Below, one piece after another: positions 24,795 to 33,366 of a DNA stretch of 64,000 nt. Both the position numbers and the translations under genes were made by a program. The stretch covers positions 1 through 64,000 of the forward strand of contig SUXQ01000003.1 in the NCBI GenBank assembly GCA_015060905.1. Reading direction: 5' to 3'. The stretch is from Bacteroidales bacterium. Its GTDB lineage: Bacteria > Bacteroidota > Bacteroidia > Bacteroidales > Bacteroidaceae. Below the pieces are notes generated by a model that saw only the letters and a list, made by a program, of their open reading frames with translations, did not search any database and was not told the origin of the DNA. The first letter of the stretch is position 1. Each line of letters begins with the position of its first letter.

Positions 24795-26147
24795 TTAGAA
24801 CATCAGTTCACTCAAAAGTTTGGCTATTAACATATAAAATGTCATTCCGCTGAGGTCGTTTACAATCTGTATGAAAGGGCCTGTCGCCACTGCCGGATTA
24901 ATATCCATTCGTTCGAGCACCATTGGCACCAACGTACCGAATGCCGACGCAAACATTATTACGACAAAAAGACTTAAAGGCACCGACAGAGTCACAATGT
25001 CCAACGGGTCGTACATAAAGAAATTATACACATACACAAGCAGCGAAAGTATCGTGGCATTGATAAGTGCCACCATAAGTTCCTTTATTATATGCTTGAA
25101 AATGTGACGCGAATCGAGAGAATTGTTCGCCAGCCCCTGAACAGCAATCGCCGAAGATTGCACGCCCACATTTCCTCCCATTCCTGCAAGCAAAGGGATG
25201 AAAAGTGCCATTTCCGGATGGCTGCCGAGCGTACTTGTAAAGTTATTGAGCAACAACGAAGAGCCGATACCTCCCAACATTCCTATCAACAGCCACGGCA
25301 GACGCGCACTTGTCTGCATAAACACCGTATCGTTTGTTTCAATGTCTTTCGCAATACCCGCAGTAAGCTGATACTCATGCTCATTCTGTTCGCGAATCTC
25401 GTCCATAATATCATCGACGGTAATCTGTCCCAACAGACGGTCAATTTTATCGACCACAGGAATAGCCACAAGGTTGTACTTTTCTATGAGCATGGCAACC
25501 TCGTCGATGGGAGTATCTACATCCACGCTGACAACGTCGCGGTTCATCACATGCTTCACCTTTACCACCGAAGGGCTTGTTACCATCTTTTTCAACGGGA
25601 AGATTCCACACAGACGCTCATCGTCGTCCACCACATATATATAATAAATATCATCAAGGTCCTCGGCCTGACGGCGCATCTCTTTCAGACACTCGGGCAT
25701 ACTCCAATTTTCGTTCACGACGACCATTTCGGTACTCATAAGACCACCGGCAGTATCCTCGTCATACTGCAAGAGGTCTACAATGTCGCCCGCCTGTTCA
25801 ATATCCTTGATGTGCGAGAGAATCTCTTCCTGCTTATCCTCGTCCATGTCACGGATAATCTCGACAGCGTCGTCAGTATCCATGTAATTTACGAAACGTT
25901 TGGCGACAACCTCGGAGGGAAGGTCCTCGAGAAGGTCGTTTCGCAGGTCCTCGTCCATTTCGGTGAGGGTCTCGGCAGCCTTTTCATTATCAAGCTGACG
26001 ATAAAGGAAATGCGCCTCTTCCTCGCTCAGTTCGTTACACAGTTCGGCAATATCGGCAGGGTGCATCTTGCCCAGCTTTTCCTGCAACAGCACAGATGCT
26101 TTCTGCTCTATGAGTTCTTTTATATTATGTACAAATTCGTTTGTCAT
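24795..26147 (-). CDS. mgtE: Magnesium transporter MgtE
   Basis: A 450-residue Mg2+ channel. The cytosolic N domain (about 10-130: MHPADIAELCNELSEEEAH, then repeats rich in DEDL) and a CBS pair (about 135-260: DTAGGLMSTEMV, then VMNRDVVSVDVDTPIDEVA) sense Mg2+. Five membrane helices follow (about 285-450), with the pore motif PLLAGMGGNVGVQSSAIAVQ. The ATG at 26147 has a good GGAG seven bases upstream, while the ATG at 26153 overlaps the rsmA stop and has no room for a ribosome site, so the shorter start is chosen. It is translationally linked to rsmA. Confidence 0.95.
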   Translation of the reverse strand: MTNEFVHNIKELIEQKASVLLQEKLGKMHPADIAELCNELSEEEAHFLYRQLDNEKAAETLTEMDEDLRNDLLEDLPSEVVAKRFVNYMDTDDAVEIIRDMDEDKQEEILSHIKDIEQAGDIVDLLQYDEDTAGGLMSTEMVVVNENWSMPECLKEMRRQAEDLDDIYYIYVVDDDERLCGIFPLKKMVTSPSVVKVKHVMNRDVVSVDVDTPIDEVAMLIEKYNLVAIPVVDKIDRLLGQITVDDIMDEIREQNEHEYQLTAGIAKDIETNDTVFMQTSARLPWLLIGMLGGIGSSLLLNNFTSTLGSHPEMALFIPLLAGMGGNVGVQSSAIAVQGLANNSLDSRHIFKHIIKELMVALINATILSLLVYVYNFFMYDPLDIVTLSVPLSLFVVIMFASAFGTLVPMVLERMDINPAVATGPFIQIVNDLSGMTFYMLIAKLLSELMF

Positions 26148-26149
26148 AA

Positions 26150-26953
26150 TCATTCTCCTTTTTCGCGAGAAATTTCGCGTTGTACCTGTATTGTAAGTTC
26201 TATAAACTCTTCTATCGACAGTTGTTCGGGACGCTTGTCGAGAATAGGATCGGAAAGGATAGGCGACCCTTTTTCGACAATAGTCTGAATGGAGTTGCGC
26301 ATTTTTTTGCGTCGCTGGTTGAAAGTAGACTTTACTATTGTACGGAAAAGTTGCTCGTCACAGGGCAGAGAGGTGCGACTGTTGCGACGCATAAGCACTA
26401 CCGCGCTCTTCACCTTTGGAGGCGGAGAAAATACATGCTCGGGAACTGTGAAAAGATACTCAACGTCGTACCACAGTTGAACAAGGATGCTTAGAATGCC
26501 GTATGCCTTGCTGCCGGGAGCCGCCGCCAGACGTTCGCCCACCTCTTTTTGTATCATTCCGCTGCAACAAGGAATAAACTCCTTGTAGTCCAGCATCTTA
26601 AAGAATATCTGGCTGGAAATGTTATAAGGATAGTTACCGATGAGCATAAATTCACCACCGTCCCACAGACGATCGAGGTGCATCTTCAGAAAGTCGTCGG
26701 GGATTATATTGTCGTCGCCCAACTGAGGCAAATGCTTGCGCAAATAATCGACCGATTCCTCGTCAATTTCGACAACTTTTAACGTGCGCTTCTTTTCGAG
26801 AAGCATACGTGTGAGCACCCCCATTCCCGGCCCCACCTCCAATATTGGCAACTGCGGGGCCACGTCCACTGTGTCGGCAATATTTTGGGCGACTGTCAGG
26901 TCTACCAAAAAATGTTGTCCCAATCTCTTCTTTGCAGTAACTGTTTTTGCCAT
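26150..26953 (-). CDS. rsmA: 16S rRNA dimethyladenosine transferase RsmA (KsgA)
   Basis: A 267-residue enzyme that dimethylates A1518 and A1519 in helix 45 of 16S rRNA during late 30S maturation. KKRLGQHFLVD at 8-18 is the family start signature. The SAM-binding motif is EVGPGMGVLT near 40-50, and motif IV is IGNYPYNISSQIFFKML near 118-134 (NYPY for the usual NLPY). The C-terminal helical domain ends with SIEEFIELTIQV. The length is typical. The last codons overlap the region of the mgtE start, a common pairing in Bacteroidales. Confidence 0.96.
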   Translation of the reverse strand: MAKTVTAKKRLGQHFLVDLTVAQNIADTVDVAPQLPILEVGPGMGVLTRMLLEKKRTLKVVEIDEESVDYLRKHLPQLGDDNIIPDDFLKMHLDRLWDGGEFMLIGNYPYNISSQIFFKMLDYKEFIPCCSGMIQKEVGERLAAAPGSKAYGILSILVQLWYDVEYLFTVPEHVFSPPPKVKSAVVLMRRNSRTSLPCDEQLFRTIVKSTFNQRRKKMRNSIQTIVEKGSPILSDPILDKRPEQLSIEEFIELTIQVQREISREKGE

Positions 26954-27022
26954 TTTTTATATCCTTGACACAATTTTTTCCTAAAAAAACAGAATTTTTA
27001 AACACTGTTTGCAATATATAAT

Positions 27023-27052
27023 TATCTTTGCAACCATTAGGTCGCAAAGTTA
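27023..27052. promoter_or_regulatory. Overlapping opposed promoters for rsmA and the 27135 gene
   Basis: A plus-strand -7 box TATCTTTG lies at 27023-27030 and a minus-strand TAACTTTG at 27045-27052. Their predicted start sites fall within a few bases of each other, so each transcript would run through the other promoter. The -33 elements are weak on both strands. Confidence 0.5.
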
Positions 27053-27134
27053 AATAAATTTCTTTGGAATTCTAATTTTAACAGCGATTTTACATTACAA
27101 CTGACAAGAAAATAGAAAAAGTGCAATAAATACT

Positions 27135-28124
27135 GTGAAAAAGTTTTTCAATCTCATATTAAAAACAATGCTTCCGATAGCCTTGGGCGCTGTTATCCTT
27201 TGGTGGATTTACAGGGATTTTGACTTTACACAGGTGTCGGCAGTCGTGTGCAATGAGATGAATCTTTGGTGGTTCGCACTATCAACTTTCTTTGGAGTAA
27301 TGAGCCACGTGATAAGGGGGTGGCGATGGCTGCTTACATTGGAGCCATTGGGTTACAAGCCCCGCTGCTCGAACTGCGTTTATGCTATTTTCATCGCTTA
27401 CGGAGCGAATCTTGTTGTTCCGCGTGTGGGGGAGGTGTCGCGCTGTGCTGTGCTTGACAGATGCGACGGCGTGCCGTTCATACAATCATTGGGCACTGTG
27501 GTTGCCGAAAGGCTCATTGACACTATTATGGTGCTGACGCTTGTTGTTGCGGCATTGACCTTGCAGTGGAAAATATTCTACACATTCTTCGTCGAGGCCG
27601 GCGGCGGGTCAAACGACACGCAACTGTTCTCTTCAATAACAAACATTGGAATCACATTAGCTTCGGTAACAGCGATTGCATTGTTCGCGTACCTTATAAT
27701 AAAAAAAATGGCTCTGCTGAAAAAACTAAAATCAATATTGTGTAGATTTTGGGAGGGAGTAATGGCTTTAAGTAAAATGAAGAATTTTAAACTGTTTTTC
27801 ATTGAAACTGTTGGTATTTGGTTTTGTTATTTCATGCAGTTCTATCTGTGCTTTTTCTGTTTCCCTTTCAGCAGCGGGCTGTCGATAGCTGCAGGTCTGT
27901 TGCTTTTTGTGGCAGGAAGCGTGGCGGTTGTTGTTCCCACCCCTAACGGAGCCGGTCCATGGCATTTTGCAATAATAAGCATGATGGTACTATATGGCGT
28001 TACACAAAGTGACGCGGGAATGTTTGCCCTCATAGTCCACACTTCGCAAACAGCCCTTGTGGCAATATTGGGGGTAATAGGACTGATGATGGTAAAAACC
28101 GACAAAAAGAAAATAAATGTTTAA
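27135..28124 (+). CDS. LPG-synthase-like (UPF0104) integral membrane protein
   Basis: A 329-residue polytopic membrane protein starting at GTG. About eight hydrophobic helices include the family segments SHVIRGWRWLLTLEPLGYKP near residue 57, NLVVPRVGEVSRCAVLDRCDG near 95-115 (the conserved 'P.R.GE..R' motif) and VPTPNGAGPWHFAIISMM near 265-282. These are the flippase-like membrane part of lysylphosphatidylglycerol synthases without the aminoacyltransferase domain. Stand-alone versions are common in Bacteroidetes, and lipid translocation is a plausible but unproved role. A pepD gene follows 25 bases later. Confidence 0.85.
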   Translation: MKKFFNLILKTMLPIALGAVILWWIYRDFDFTQVSAVVCNEMNLWWFALSTFFGVMSHVIRGWRWLLTLEPLGYKPRCSNCVYAIFIAYGANLVVPRVGEVSRCAVLDRCDGVPFIQSLGTVVAERLIDTIMVLTLVVAALTLQWKIFYTFFVEAGGGSNDTQLFSSITNIGITLASVTAIALFAYLIIKKMALLKKLKSILCRFWEGVMALSKMKNFKLFFIETVGIWFCYFMQFYLCFFCFPFSSGLSIAAGLLLFVAGSVAVVVPTPNGAGPWHFAIISMMVLYGVTQSDAGMFALIVHTSQTALVAILGVIGLMMVKTDKKKINV

Positions 28125-28149
28125 CTCAACATATTAATATATAAAGATT

Positions 28150-29610
28150 ATGGGACTTACTATTAAAGATTTATCTCCTCGCGAGGTATGGAAACATTTC
28201 GAGGCACTCACACAGGTACCCCGTCCGTCGGGCCACCTTGAAAAAATACAAAAATATCTGCTCGACTTTGGCAAAAGCATAAATGTTGAAACTTGGCAGG
28301 ACGAAGCAGGAAACATTATCATGCGCAAGCCCGCAACCCCGGGATTGGAGGGTCGCAAGGGTATAATCCTTCAGGCACATATGGACATGGTGCCCCAAAA
28401 GACCCCCGATAGTACTCACGATTTTGAGAATGACCCTATAAAGACTGTTGTTAAAGGCGATTGGTTGTACGCTGACAACACCACTCTTGGTGCCGATAAT
28501 GGATTGGGCGTTGCAGCCATCATGGCTATCATGGAGGACAATACCCTGACACACGGTCCTTTGGAGGCTCTTATCACCGCCGACGAAGAGACAGGCATGT
28601 TCGGTGCATTCGGCCTTAAGGGTGGCGAGCTTCAGGGCGAGCTTCTGCTTAACCTCGACTCGGAGGAAGAGGGTGTTCTTTACATTGGTTGCGCCGGCGG
28701 AGCAAACATCACCGCCTCTATGGAATTTATGGAGGTTGAGCCTTGTGAAGAGGACGATGCTGCCGTAAAAGTAACTTTGAAAGGATTGCGCGGCGGTCAC
28801 TCGGGACTCGAAATTAACGAAGGACGCGGAAACGCCAACAAGCTGATGGCTCGTTTCGTGCGCGAGGCAATGGACGAGTGTGCAGTAAGCCTTTCATCGT
28901 GGAACGGCGGTAACATGCGCAACGCAATTCCCGCAAGCTGCGAGGTTGTACTTACATTAGGCGCAGAGGCTGTTGAGGAAGTGAAACAAATTGCAGCAAA
29001 ATACGAAGCTCTTTTCAATGCAGAATTTGCAACCATCGAGGAGGGGATCACACTAACCGTAGAAAGCGTGGAAATGCCCGAAACAGTTGTTCCCGAAGAG
29101 ATTCAGGAGAATCTTATAGACGTAATTCTTGCGTGCCACAATGGAGTATTGCGTTTCATCCCCACAATCCCCGACACGGTGGAAACATCGAGCAACCTTG
29201 CCATTGTAAACATCAACGAGGGCGAGGCAGAAATCAGAATTCTTGCACGCAGTTCGTGCGACAGCATGAAAGAAAATCTTGTACTTCAGCTTTCAAGCTG
29301 CTTTGCAATGGCGGGCATGAAAGTAGAAGTTTCGGGCAGTTACAGCGGTTGGCAGCCAAACGTAAACTCACCTCTATTGGGTGCCTTGAAGAGCGCATAC
29401 AAAGAAATGTTCGACAAAGAGCCCGATGTACGCGTGATACACGCAGGACTCGAGTGCGGAATTATTTCCACCAACTATCCGGGCATGGACATGGTATCTT
29501 TCGGCCCCACACTTATGTCGCCCCACTCTCCCACAGAGCGTGCATACATTCCCACAGTAGAAATGTTCTATTCGCTTGTTAAAGCATTAGTAGTGAACGG
29601 AGTTTTATAA
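28150..29610 (+). CDS. pepD: Aminoacyl-histidine dipeptidase (M20 family, PepD)
   Basis: A 486-residue zinc dipeptidase that cleaves Xaa-His (carnosine-like) and other dipeptides in the cytoplasm. The metal-binding sites are recognisable: LQAHMDMVPQ near 75-84 (first His-x-Asp), GADNGLGVAA near 115, TADEETGMFGA near 143-153 (general base and ligand Glu pair), NLDSEEEG near 170, and a late HAGLECG and SPHSPTERAY. A lid domain at about 190-380 contains GGHSGLEI. The length is as in E. coli PepD (485). Confidence 0.96.
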   Translation: MGLTIKDLSPREVWKHFEALTQVPRPSGHLEKIQKYLLDFGKSINVETWQDEAGNIIMRKPATPGLEGRKGIILQAHMDMVPQKTPDSTHDFENDPIKTVVKGDWLYADNTTLGADNGLGVAAIMAIMEDNTLTHGPLEALITADEETGMFGAFGLKGGELQGELLLNLDSEEEGVLYIGCAGGANITASMEFMEVEPCEEDDAAVKVTLKGLRGGHSGLEINEGRGNANKLMARFVREAMDECAVSLSSWNGGNMRNAIPASCEVVLTLGAEAVEEVKQIAAKYEALFNAEFATIEEGITLTVESVEMPETVVPEEIQENLIDVILACHNGVLRFIPTIPDTVETSSNLAIVNINEGEAEIRILARSSCDSMKENLVLQLSSCFAMAGMKVEVSGSYSGWQPNVNSPLLGALKSAYKEMFDKEPDVRVIHAGLECGIISTNYPGMDMVSFGPTLMSPHSPTERAYIPTVEMFYSLVKALVVNGVL

Positions 29611-29643
29611 CACACTATAGTATTAACCTAAAAATGTATTACT

Positions 29644-30192
29644 ATGAAAAAGAATTTTAAATTAGTAGCAGTATTGTTGTCAATGTCTTTGATATTATCA
29701 TCATGCATCGGTTCTTTTAACCTCACAAACAAGGTTAAAGATTGGAACGGGGGCCTCGGCAACAAATTCGTAAACGAGCTTATATTTATCGGATTACACA
29801 TTATTCCTGTGTATGAATTGACAATAATGGCCGACATACTTGTGCTTAACTCCATTGAATTCTGGACAGGAAGTTCGGCACTCTCTAAGAAAGAGAATAG
29901 CACAAAGATTGTAAAGAACCAGAAAGGCGAAGATGTTGCAATTACTTCTTGTGCAGACGGTTACATTATTACAGGTGCTAACGAGGAGATTAAACTTCAG
30001 TTCAACGAGGCAGACAACAGTTGGAGCGTTGCAAGCAACGGCGAAGTTACAAAACTTTTGACCATCGACGCAGAGAACAATCAGGCTGAACTTTATCTGC
30101 TCAACGGCGAAACAATGAACGTGGAACTTAATGCCGAGGGCATGAACGTTGTACGTCACGCACTCTCTACAAACTGTTTCGCAGCGAAATAA
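29644..30192 (+). CDS. DUF3332 lipoprotein
   Basis: A 182-residue protein with a lipoprotein-type signal peptide: a charged start, a hydrophobic stretch at 8-20 and a SSC lipobox with Cys near 21. The segment GSFNLTNKVKDWNGGLGNKF, followed by a second hydrophobic stretch (FIGLHIIPVYELTIMADILV) and SIEFWTG, is characteristic of DUF3332. The C-terminal half is soluble and beta-rich. The family is widespread in Bacteroidetes envelopes, with no known function. It lies 33 bases after pepD and is closed by its own terminator. Confidence 0.85.
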   Translation: MKKNFKLVAVLLSMSLILSSCIGSFNLTNKVKDWNGGLGNKFVNELIFIGLHIIPVYELTIMADILVLNSIEFWTGSSALSKKENSTKIVKNQKGEDVAITSCADGYIITGANEEIKLQFNEADNSWSVASNGEVTKLLTIDAENNQAELYLLNGETMNVELNAEGMNVVRHALSTNCFAAK

Positions 30193-30203
30193 GAGTTTCC
30201 TTA

Positions 30204-30249
30204 TGATAAGAGGTAATTTTCGAATGTATCCGAAAATTACCTTTTATCA
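30204..30249 (+). terminator. Terminator after the DUF3332 gene
   Basis: A 19-bp stem with one or two wobble/mismatch positions (30204-30222 with 30231-30249) lies just after the stop at 30192. The T-tract is interrupted (CTTTTATCATTT). Confidence 0.75.
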
Positions 30250-30268
30250 TTTATAAACAGAAAAAAAA

Positions 30269-31342
30269 ATGCAACGTCGCGATTTTCTTAGAAACATCGG
30301 CCTATTGGGACTAATGTCATACATAGCCCCACAAGACACGTATGCAGCACTTTTCCAAAAAGAAAAGCCATTAAAAGGATTCAACCTTTTGAATAAATTC
30401 AACCCCGACTATCAGACACCTTTTAGCGAAAAAGATTTTGAAATAATAGCAGAATGGGGGTTCAACTTTGTACGTTTGCCACTATCATACTGGTGCTGGA
30501 GCAAAAAGGACGACTGGTACCATGTTAATGAAAATATCCTGAAAGAGATTGACAAGGCTGTAGAATTAGGACAGAAATACAAAATACACGTAAATATAAA
30601 CTTTCACAGAGTACCCGGATACTGCATAAATCCACCACACGAGAAAGTTAATCTTTTCGAGAGTCCCGAGGCCCTGAAAGCCTGCGCATTCCATTGGAAA
30701 TTATTCACAGAAAGATACAAAGATTATTCATCCAAATATCTTAGCTTCAATTTAATAAACGAAGCACCATCAATCGCCGACGAGAAATACGACAAAGTCG
30801 TGCGTCATCTTATAAACACCATACGCGAAATATCGCCCAAACGCACAATCATAGTAGACGGGCTTGACGTTGGAGCAAGGCCTCTGATGTCTATTGCAAA
30901 AGAGAAAAATATAATACAAAGCGGACGCGGCTACCAGCCGATGCTCATTTCGCACTACGAGGCAAGCTGGGTCTATGGAAACGGTCCAATGTACTTTCCA
31001 AAAGAAAAACTATCGTGGCCGCTTAACGAAAATGGGAAAATATACGACAAAAATTGGTTACGCGACACGCTGAACAAAAATTGGCAGCCATTTATAAAGA
31101 AAGGCGGAAAAGTACACATTGGAGAATTCGGATGCCACAATCGCACCCCCCACAATGTAGCATTAGCATGGCTGAACGACCTATTAGCGGTGTTTGAGGA
31201 AAATAGATGGGGGTGGTCTTTATGGAATCTACAAGGAAGTTTCGGAGTATTGGACAGCCACCGTAGCGACGTTAAATACGAGAATTACAAAGGCTGCAAA
31301 CTCGACCGCAAGATGTTGGAGATTCTACTTAAATATAAATAA
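30269..31342 (+). CDS. Glycoside hydrolase family 5-like endoglycosidase
   Basis: A 357-residue TIM-barrel glycosidase. An N-terminal RRDFLRNIGLLGL looks like a twin-arginine or short Sec signal with cleavage near residue 26. FNFVRLPLSYW at about 66-76 and NFHRVPGY at 111-118 are GH5 strand motifs. The acid/base is E165 in NLINEAP and the nucleophile is E286 in VHIGEFGCHN. The closing RWGWSLWNLQGSFGVLDS is also typical. Likely substrates are beta-linked glucans or mannans. The subfamily cannot be set by eye. No SusC/SusD pair or other glycan genes are near, so it is not in a classical polysaccharide locus. Confidence 0.88.
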   Translation: MQRRDFLRNIGLLGLMSYIAPQDTYAALFQKEKPLKGFNLLNKFNPDYQTPFSEKDFEIIAEWGFNFVRLPLSYWCWSKKDDWYHVNENILKEIDKAVELGQKYKIHVNINFHRVPGYCINPPHEKVNLFESPEALKACAFHWKLFTERYKDYSSKYLSFNLINEAPSIADEKYDKVVRHLINTIREISPKRTIIVDGLDVGARPLMSIAKEKNIIQSGRGYQPMLISHYEASWVYGNGPMYFPKEKLSWPLNENGKIYDKNWLRDTLNKNWQPFIKKGGKVHIGEFGCHNRTPHNVALAWLNDLLAVFEENRWGWSLWNLQGSFGVLDSHRSDVKYENYKGCKLDRKMLEILLKYK

Positions 31343-31375
31343 CCCCAAAAGGACATACAGCAACGCCCCACAAAT

Positions 31376-32470
31376 ATGAAACACCCCGAAAATGACGATT
31401 CTTTCAAAGGATTGAAGGTAAACGGCGGAATTGAGCAGCCAACGTCGCTCAACCCCTACCTGAACAGCATGCGACTGCGACGTGCCGCACGCCTTACAGC
31501 CGACGACTATGTAAACGGCATTCTGCGCGGGGATGTGAACATCCTGAGCCGCGCAGTAACGCTTGTAGAGAGCCGCCGACCGGAAGATGCCACGCTTGCC
31601 CACGAGGTTGTGGAACGCTGTCTGCCCCATTCAGGAAACTCCTTGAGAATAGGAATAACCGGAGTACCCGGAGCCGGAAAAAGTACCTCGATAGACTCGT
31701 TCGGCACACACATACTGAGCGAGCGTGGCGGCAAGCTCGCAGTGCTTGCCGTAGACCCCAGCAGCGAGCGCAGCAAAGGCAGCATTCTGGGCGACAAGAC
31801 CCGCATGGAGCGACTATCGCTCAACCCCGACGCCTTTATACGCCCAAGCGCATCGGCAGGCTCGTTGGGCGGCGTTGCCCGAAAGACCCGTGAGACGATA
31901 ATCCTGTGCGAGGCAGCCGGATACGACACAATTTTTGTAGAAACAGTGGGAGTGGGACAGAGCGAGACAGCCGTCTACTCGATGGTGGACTTTTTTCTGC
32001 TCATACAGATTGCCGGCGCAGGCGACGAGCTTCAAGGAATAAAAAGAGGCATCATGGAAATGGCCGACGGCATTGTCATAAACAAGGCCGACGGCGATAA
32101 TATTGCCGAGGCCCGACGAGCAGCCACACACTACCGCAACGCCCTGCAACTGTTCCCGATGCCCGAGAGTGGCCGCCGTCCGCAGGTACTGACATATTCG
32201 GGATTCTACGACAAAGGCATCAAAGAGGTGTGGGACATGATATACGACTATGTGGACTTTGTAAAAGCGAACGGAGCCTTTGAGAGCCGTCGCCGCCAAC
32301 AGGCAAAATATTGGATGTACGAGAGTATCAACGAACAGCTATATTCGCGTTTCTACAATACCCCGGGCATGGAGGAACTTATCGCCGAGTGCGAAAAGAA
32401 TTTATACGAGAATAAAATAACCTCTTTTGCCGCCGCCGCGAAACTGATGAAACATTTCAGCGGAGAGTAA
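31376..32470 (+). CDS. meaB: Methylmalonyl-CoA mutase-associated GTPase MeaB
   Basis: A 364-residue SIMIBI-class GTPase that protects and reloads B12-dependent methylmalonyl-CoA mutase, a step in propionate/succinate metabolism. The P-loop GVPGAGKS is at 96-103, followed by VLAVDPSSERSKGSILGDKT, the switch region RPSASAGSLGGVARKTRE and VETVGVGQSE. The NKAD base-recognition motif appears as INKADGDN. The C-terminal helices (EELIAECEKNL) are normal. The mutase subunit genes, which often adjoin meaB, are not in this window. It lies 33 bases after the GH5 gene. Confidence 0.95.
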   Translation: MKHPENDDSFKGLKVNGGIEQPTSLNPYLNSMRLRRAARLTADDYVNGILRGDVNILSRAVTLVESRRPEDATLAHEVVERCLPHSGNSLRIGITGVPGAGKSTSIDSFGTHILSERGGKLAVLAVDPSSERSKGSILGDKTRMERLSLNPDAFIRPSASAGSLGGVARKTRETIILCEAAGYDTIFVETVGVGQSETAVYSMVDFFLLIQIAGAGDELQGIKRGIMEMADGIVINKADGDNIAEARRAATHYRNALQLFPMPESGRRPQVLTYSGFYDKGIKEVWDMIYDYVDFVKANGAFESRRRQQAKYWMYESINEQLYSRFYNTPGMEELIAECEKNLYENKITSFAAAAKLMKHFSGE

Positions 32471-32483
32471 AAAAAGCATAATA

Positions 32484-32522
32484 AAATATATCCTCAAAAG
32501 TTCGACTTTTGAGGATATATTT
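32484..32522. terminator. Bidirectional terminator between meaB and the basic-secretory-protein gene
   Basis: A 17-bp perfect stem (32484-32500 with 32506-32522, loop of about 5 bases) with A/T ends lies between two converging genes. Confidence 0.88.
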
Positions 32523-32545
32523 ATAAACAACAATAGCTTTACAGT

Positions 32546-33328
32546 TTAGTCTTTAATATCCCCGACGGCAATTTGATACTCTTTCCACAATGCGTCAATA
32601 TCAGCCTCTTCGCCAAAAATGTGCTTAATGGCTCCATTGAACGACCAAGGAATTATTTCTAAAGTACTTTTGTTGAATTTGCGCAAGAATTCAGGGTCTT
32701 TATTGTCGCGCAACCACACAAAAAAGTATCCAGCAGTTCTGTATCCATCCATATAATTGCCACCTTTGGGACGGTCAGCCTCGCCGGTGAATCCACCGTT
32801 GGCTATACGAACAGCATCGGCCATTCCCTCGATGAACGCCCAAAAGACCTTGTTTGTACCGTATGTGCCAATGCCTTGCGGCTCAAGCTGATAGGCGTGT
32901 GTAAGCTCGTGCAACAACACTCCGCGTGTCTCGAAAAAGACTTTTGCAGTGTCATTGTCCGTAAAAGAGCTTGCAACGTATTTTGTACTATAATAGATTG
33001 AAACTTCGCCGTTGCCGCCACCTTTGCCCGAAATTCCGTCCATTTCTTCGATTGTATAATAGAGGTTATTAACCGGCACTATACTATCATCGGGCGAAAA
33101 ATAGAGTGTGTTTAGTACTGTGCGCGCCTGCTCGGCAATATACTCTTCGGGGTTAGGAATCAGACTATTATAGATGCGTGAGCCTTCACTGTCGGGAGAC
33201 TTATCCTCGAAATTAATTTTACCGACAAAATAGTCGTCCCACTGTTGCTGCGTAGCAGCAGGCTTGTTAGAGCAGGCAGCCAAACTTAAAGTCAGCACCA
33301 ACAGACTTACAAAATAAATTTTTCTCAT
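32546..33328 (-). CDS. Basic secretory protein family lipoprotein (putative metallopeptidase)
   Basis: A 260-residue exported lipoprotein (lipobox LAAC, Cys19). The zinc-protease motif HELTH spans 140-144 within GVLLHELTHAYQ. Downstream come FIEGMADAVRIANGGF (with the third ligand Glu/Asp expected here), the GYRTAGYFFVWL segment and the LDxLWKEYQ-like end. These match the plant basic secretory protein/BSP family found in many Bacteroidetes. Proteolytic activity is inferred from the motif. It probably sits on the outer-membrane surface or in the periplasm. Confidence 0.85.
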   Translation of the reverse strand: MRKIYFVSLLVLTLSLAACSNKPAATQQQWDDYFVGKINFEDKSPDSEGSRIYNSLIPNPEEYIAEQARTVLNTLYFSPDDSIVPVNNLYYTIEEMDGISGKGGGNGEVSIYYSTKYVASSFTDNDTAKVFFETRGVLLHELTHAYQLEPQGIGTYGTNKVFWAFIEGMADAVRIANGGFTGEADRPKGGNYMDGYRTAGYFFVWLRDNKDPEFLRKFNKSTLEIIPWSFNGAIKHIFGEEADIDALWKEYQIAVGDIKD

Positions 33329-33366
33329 AGTTCTATAAATTTAATTTACTTATTTTATATACGATT

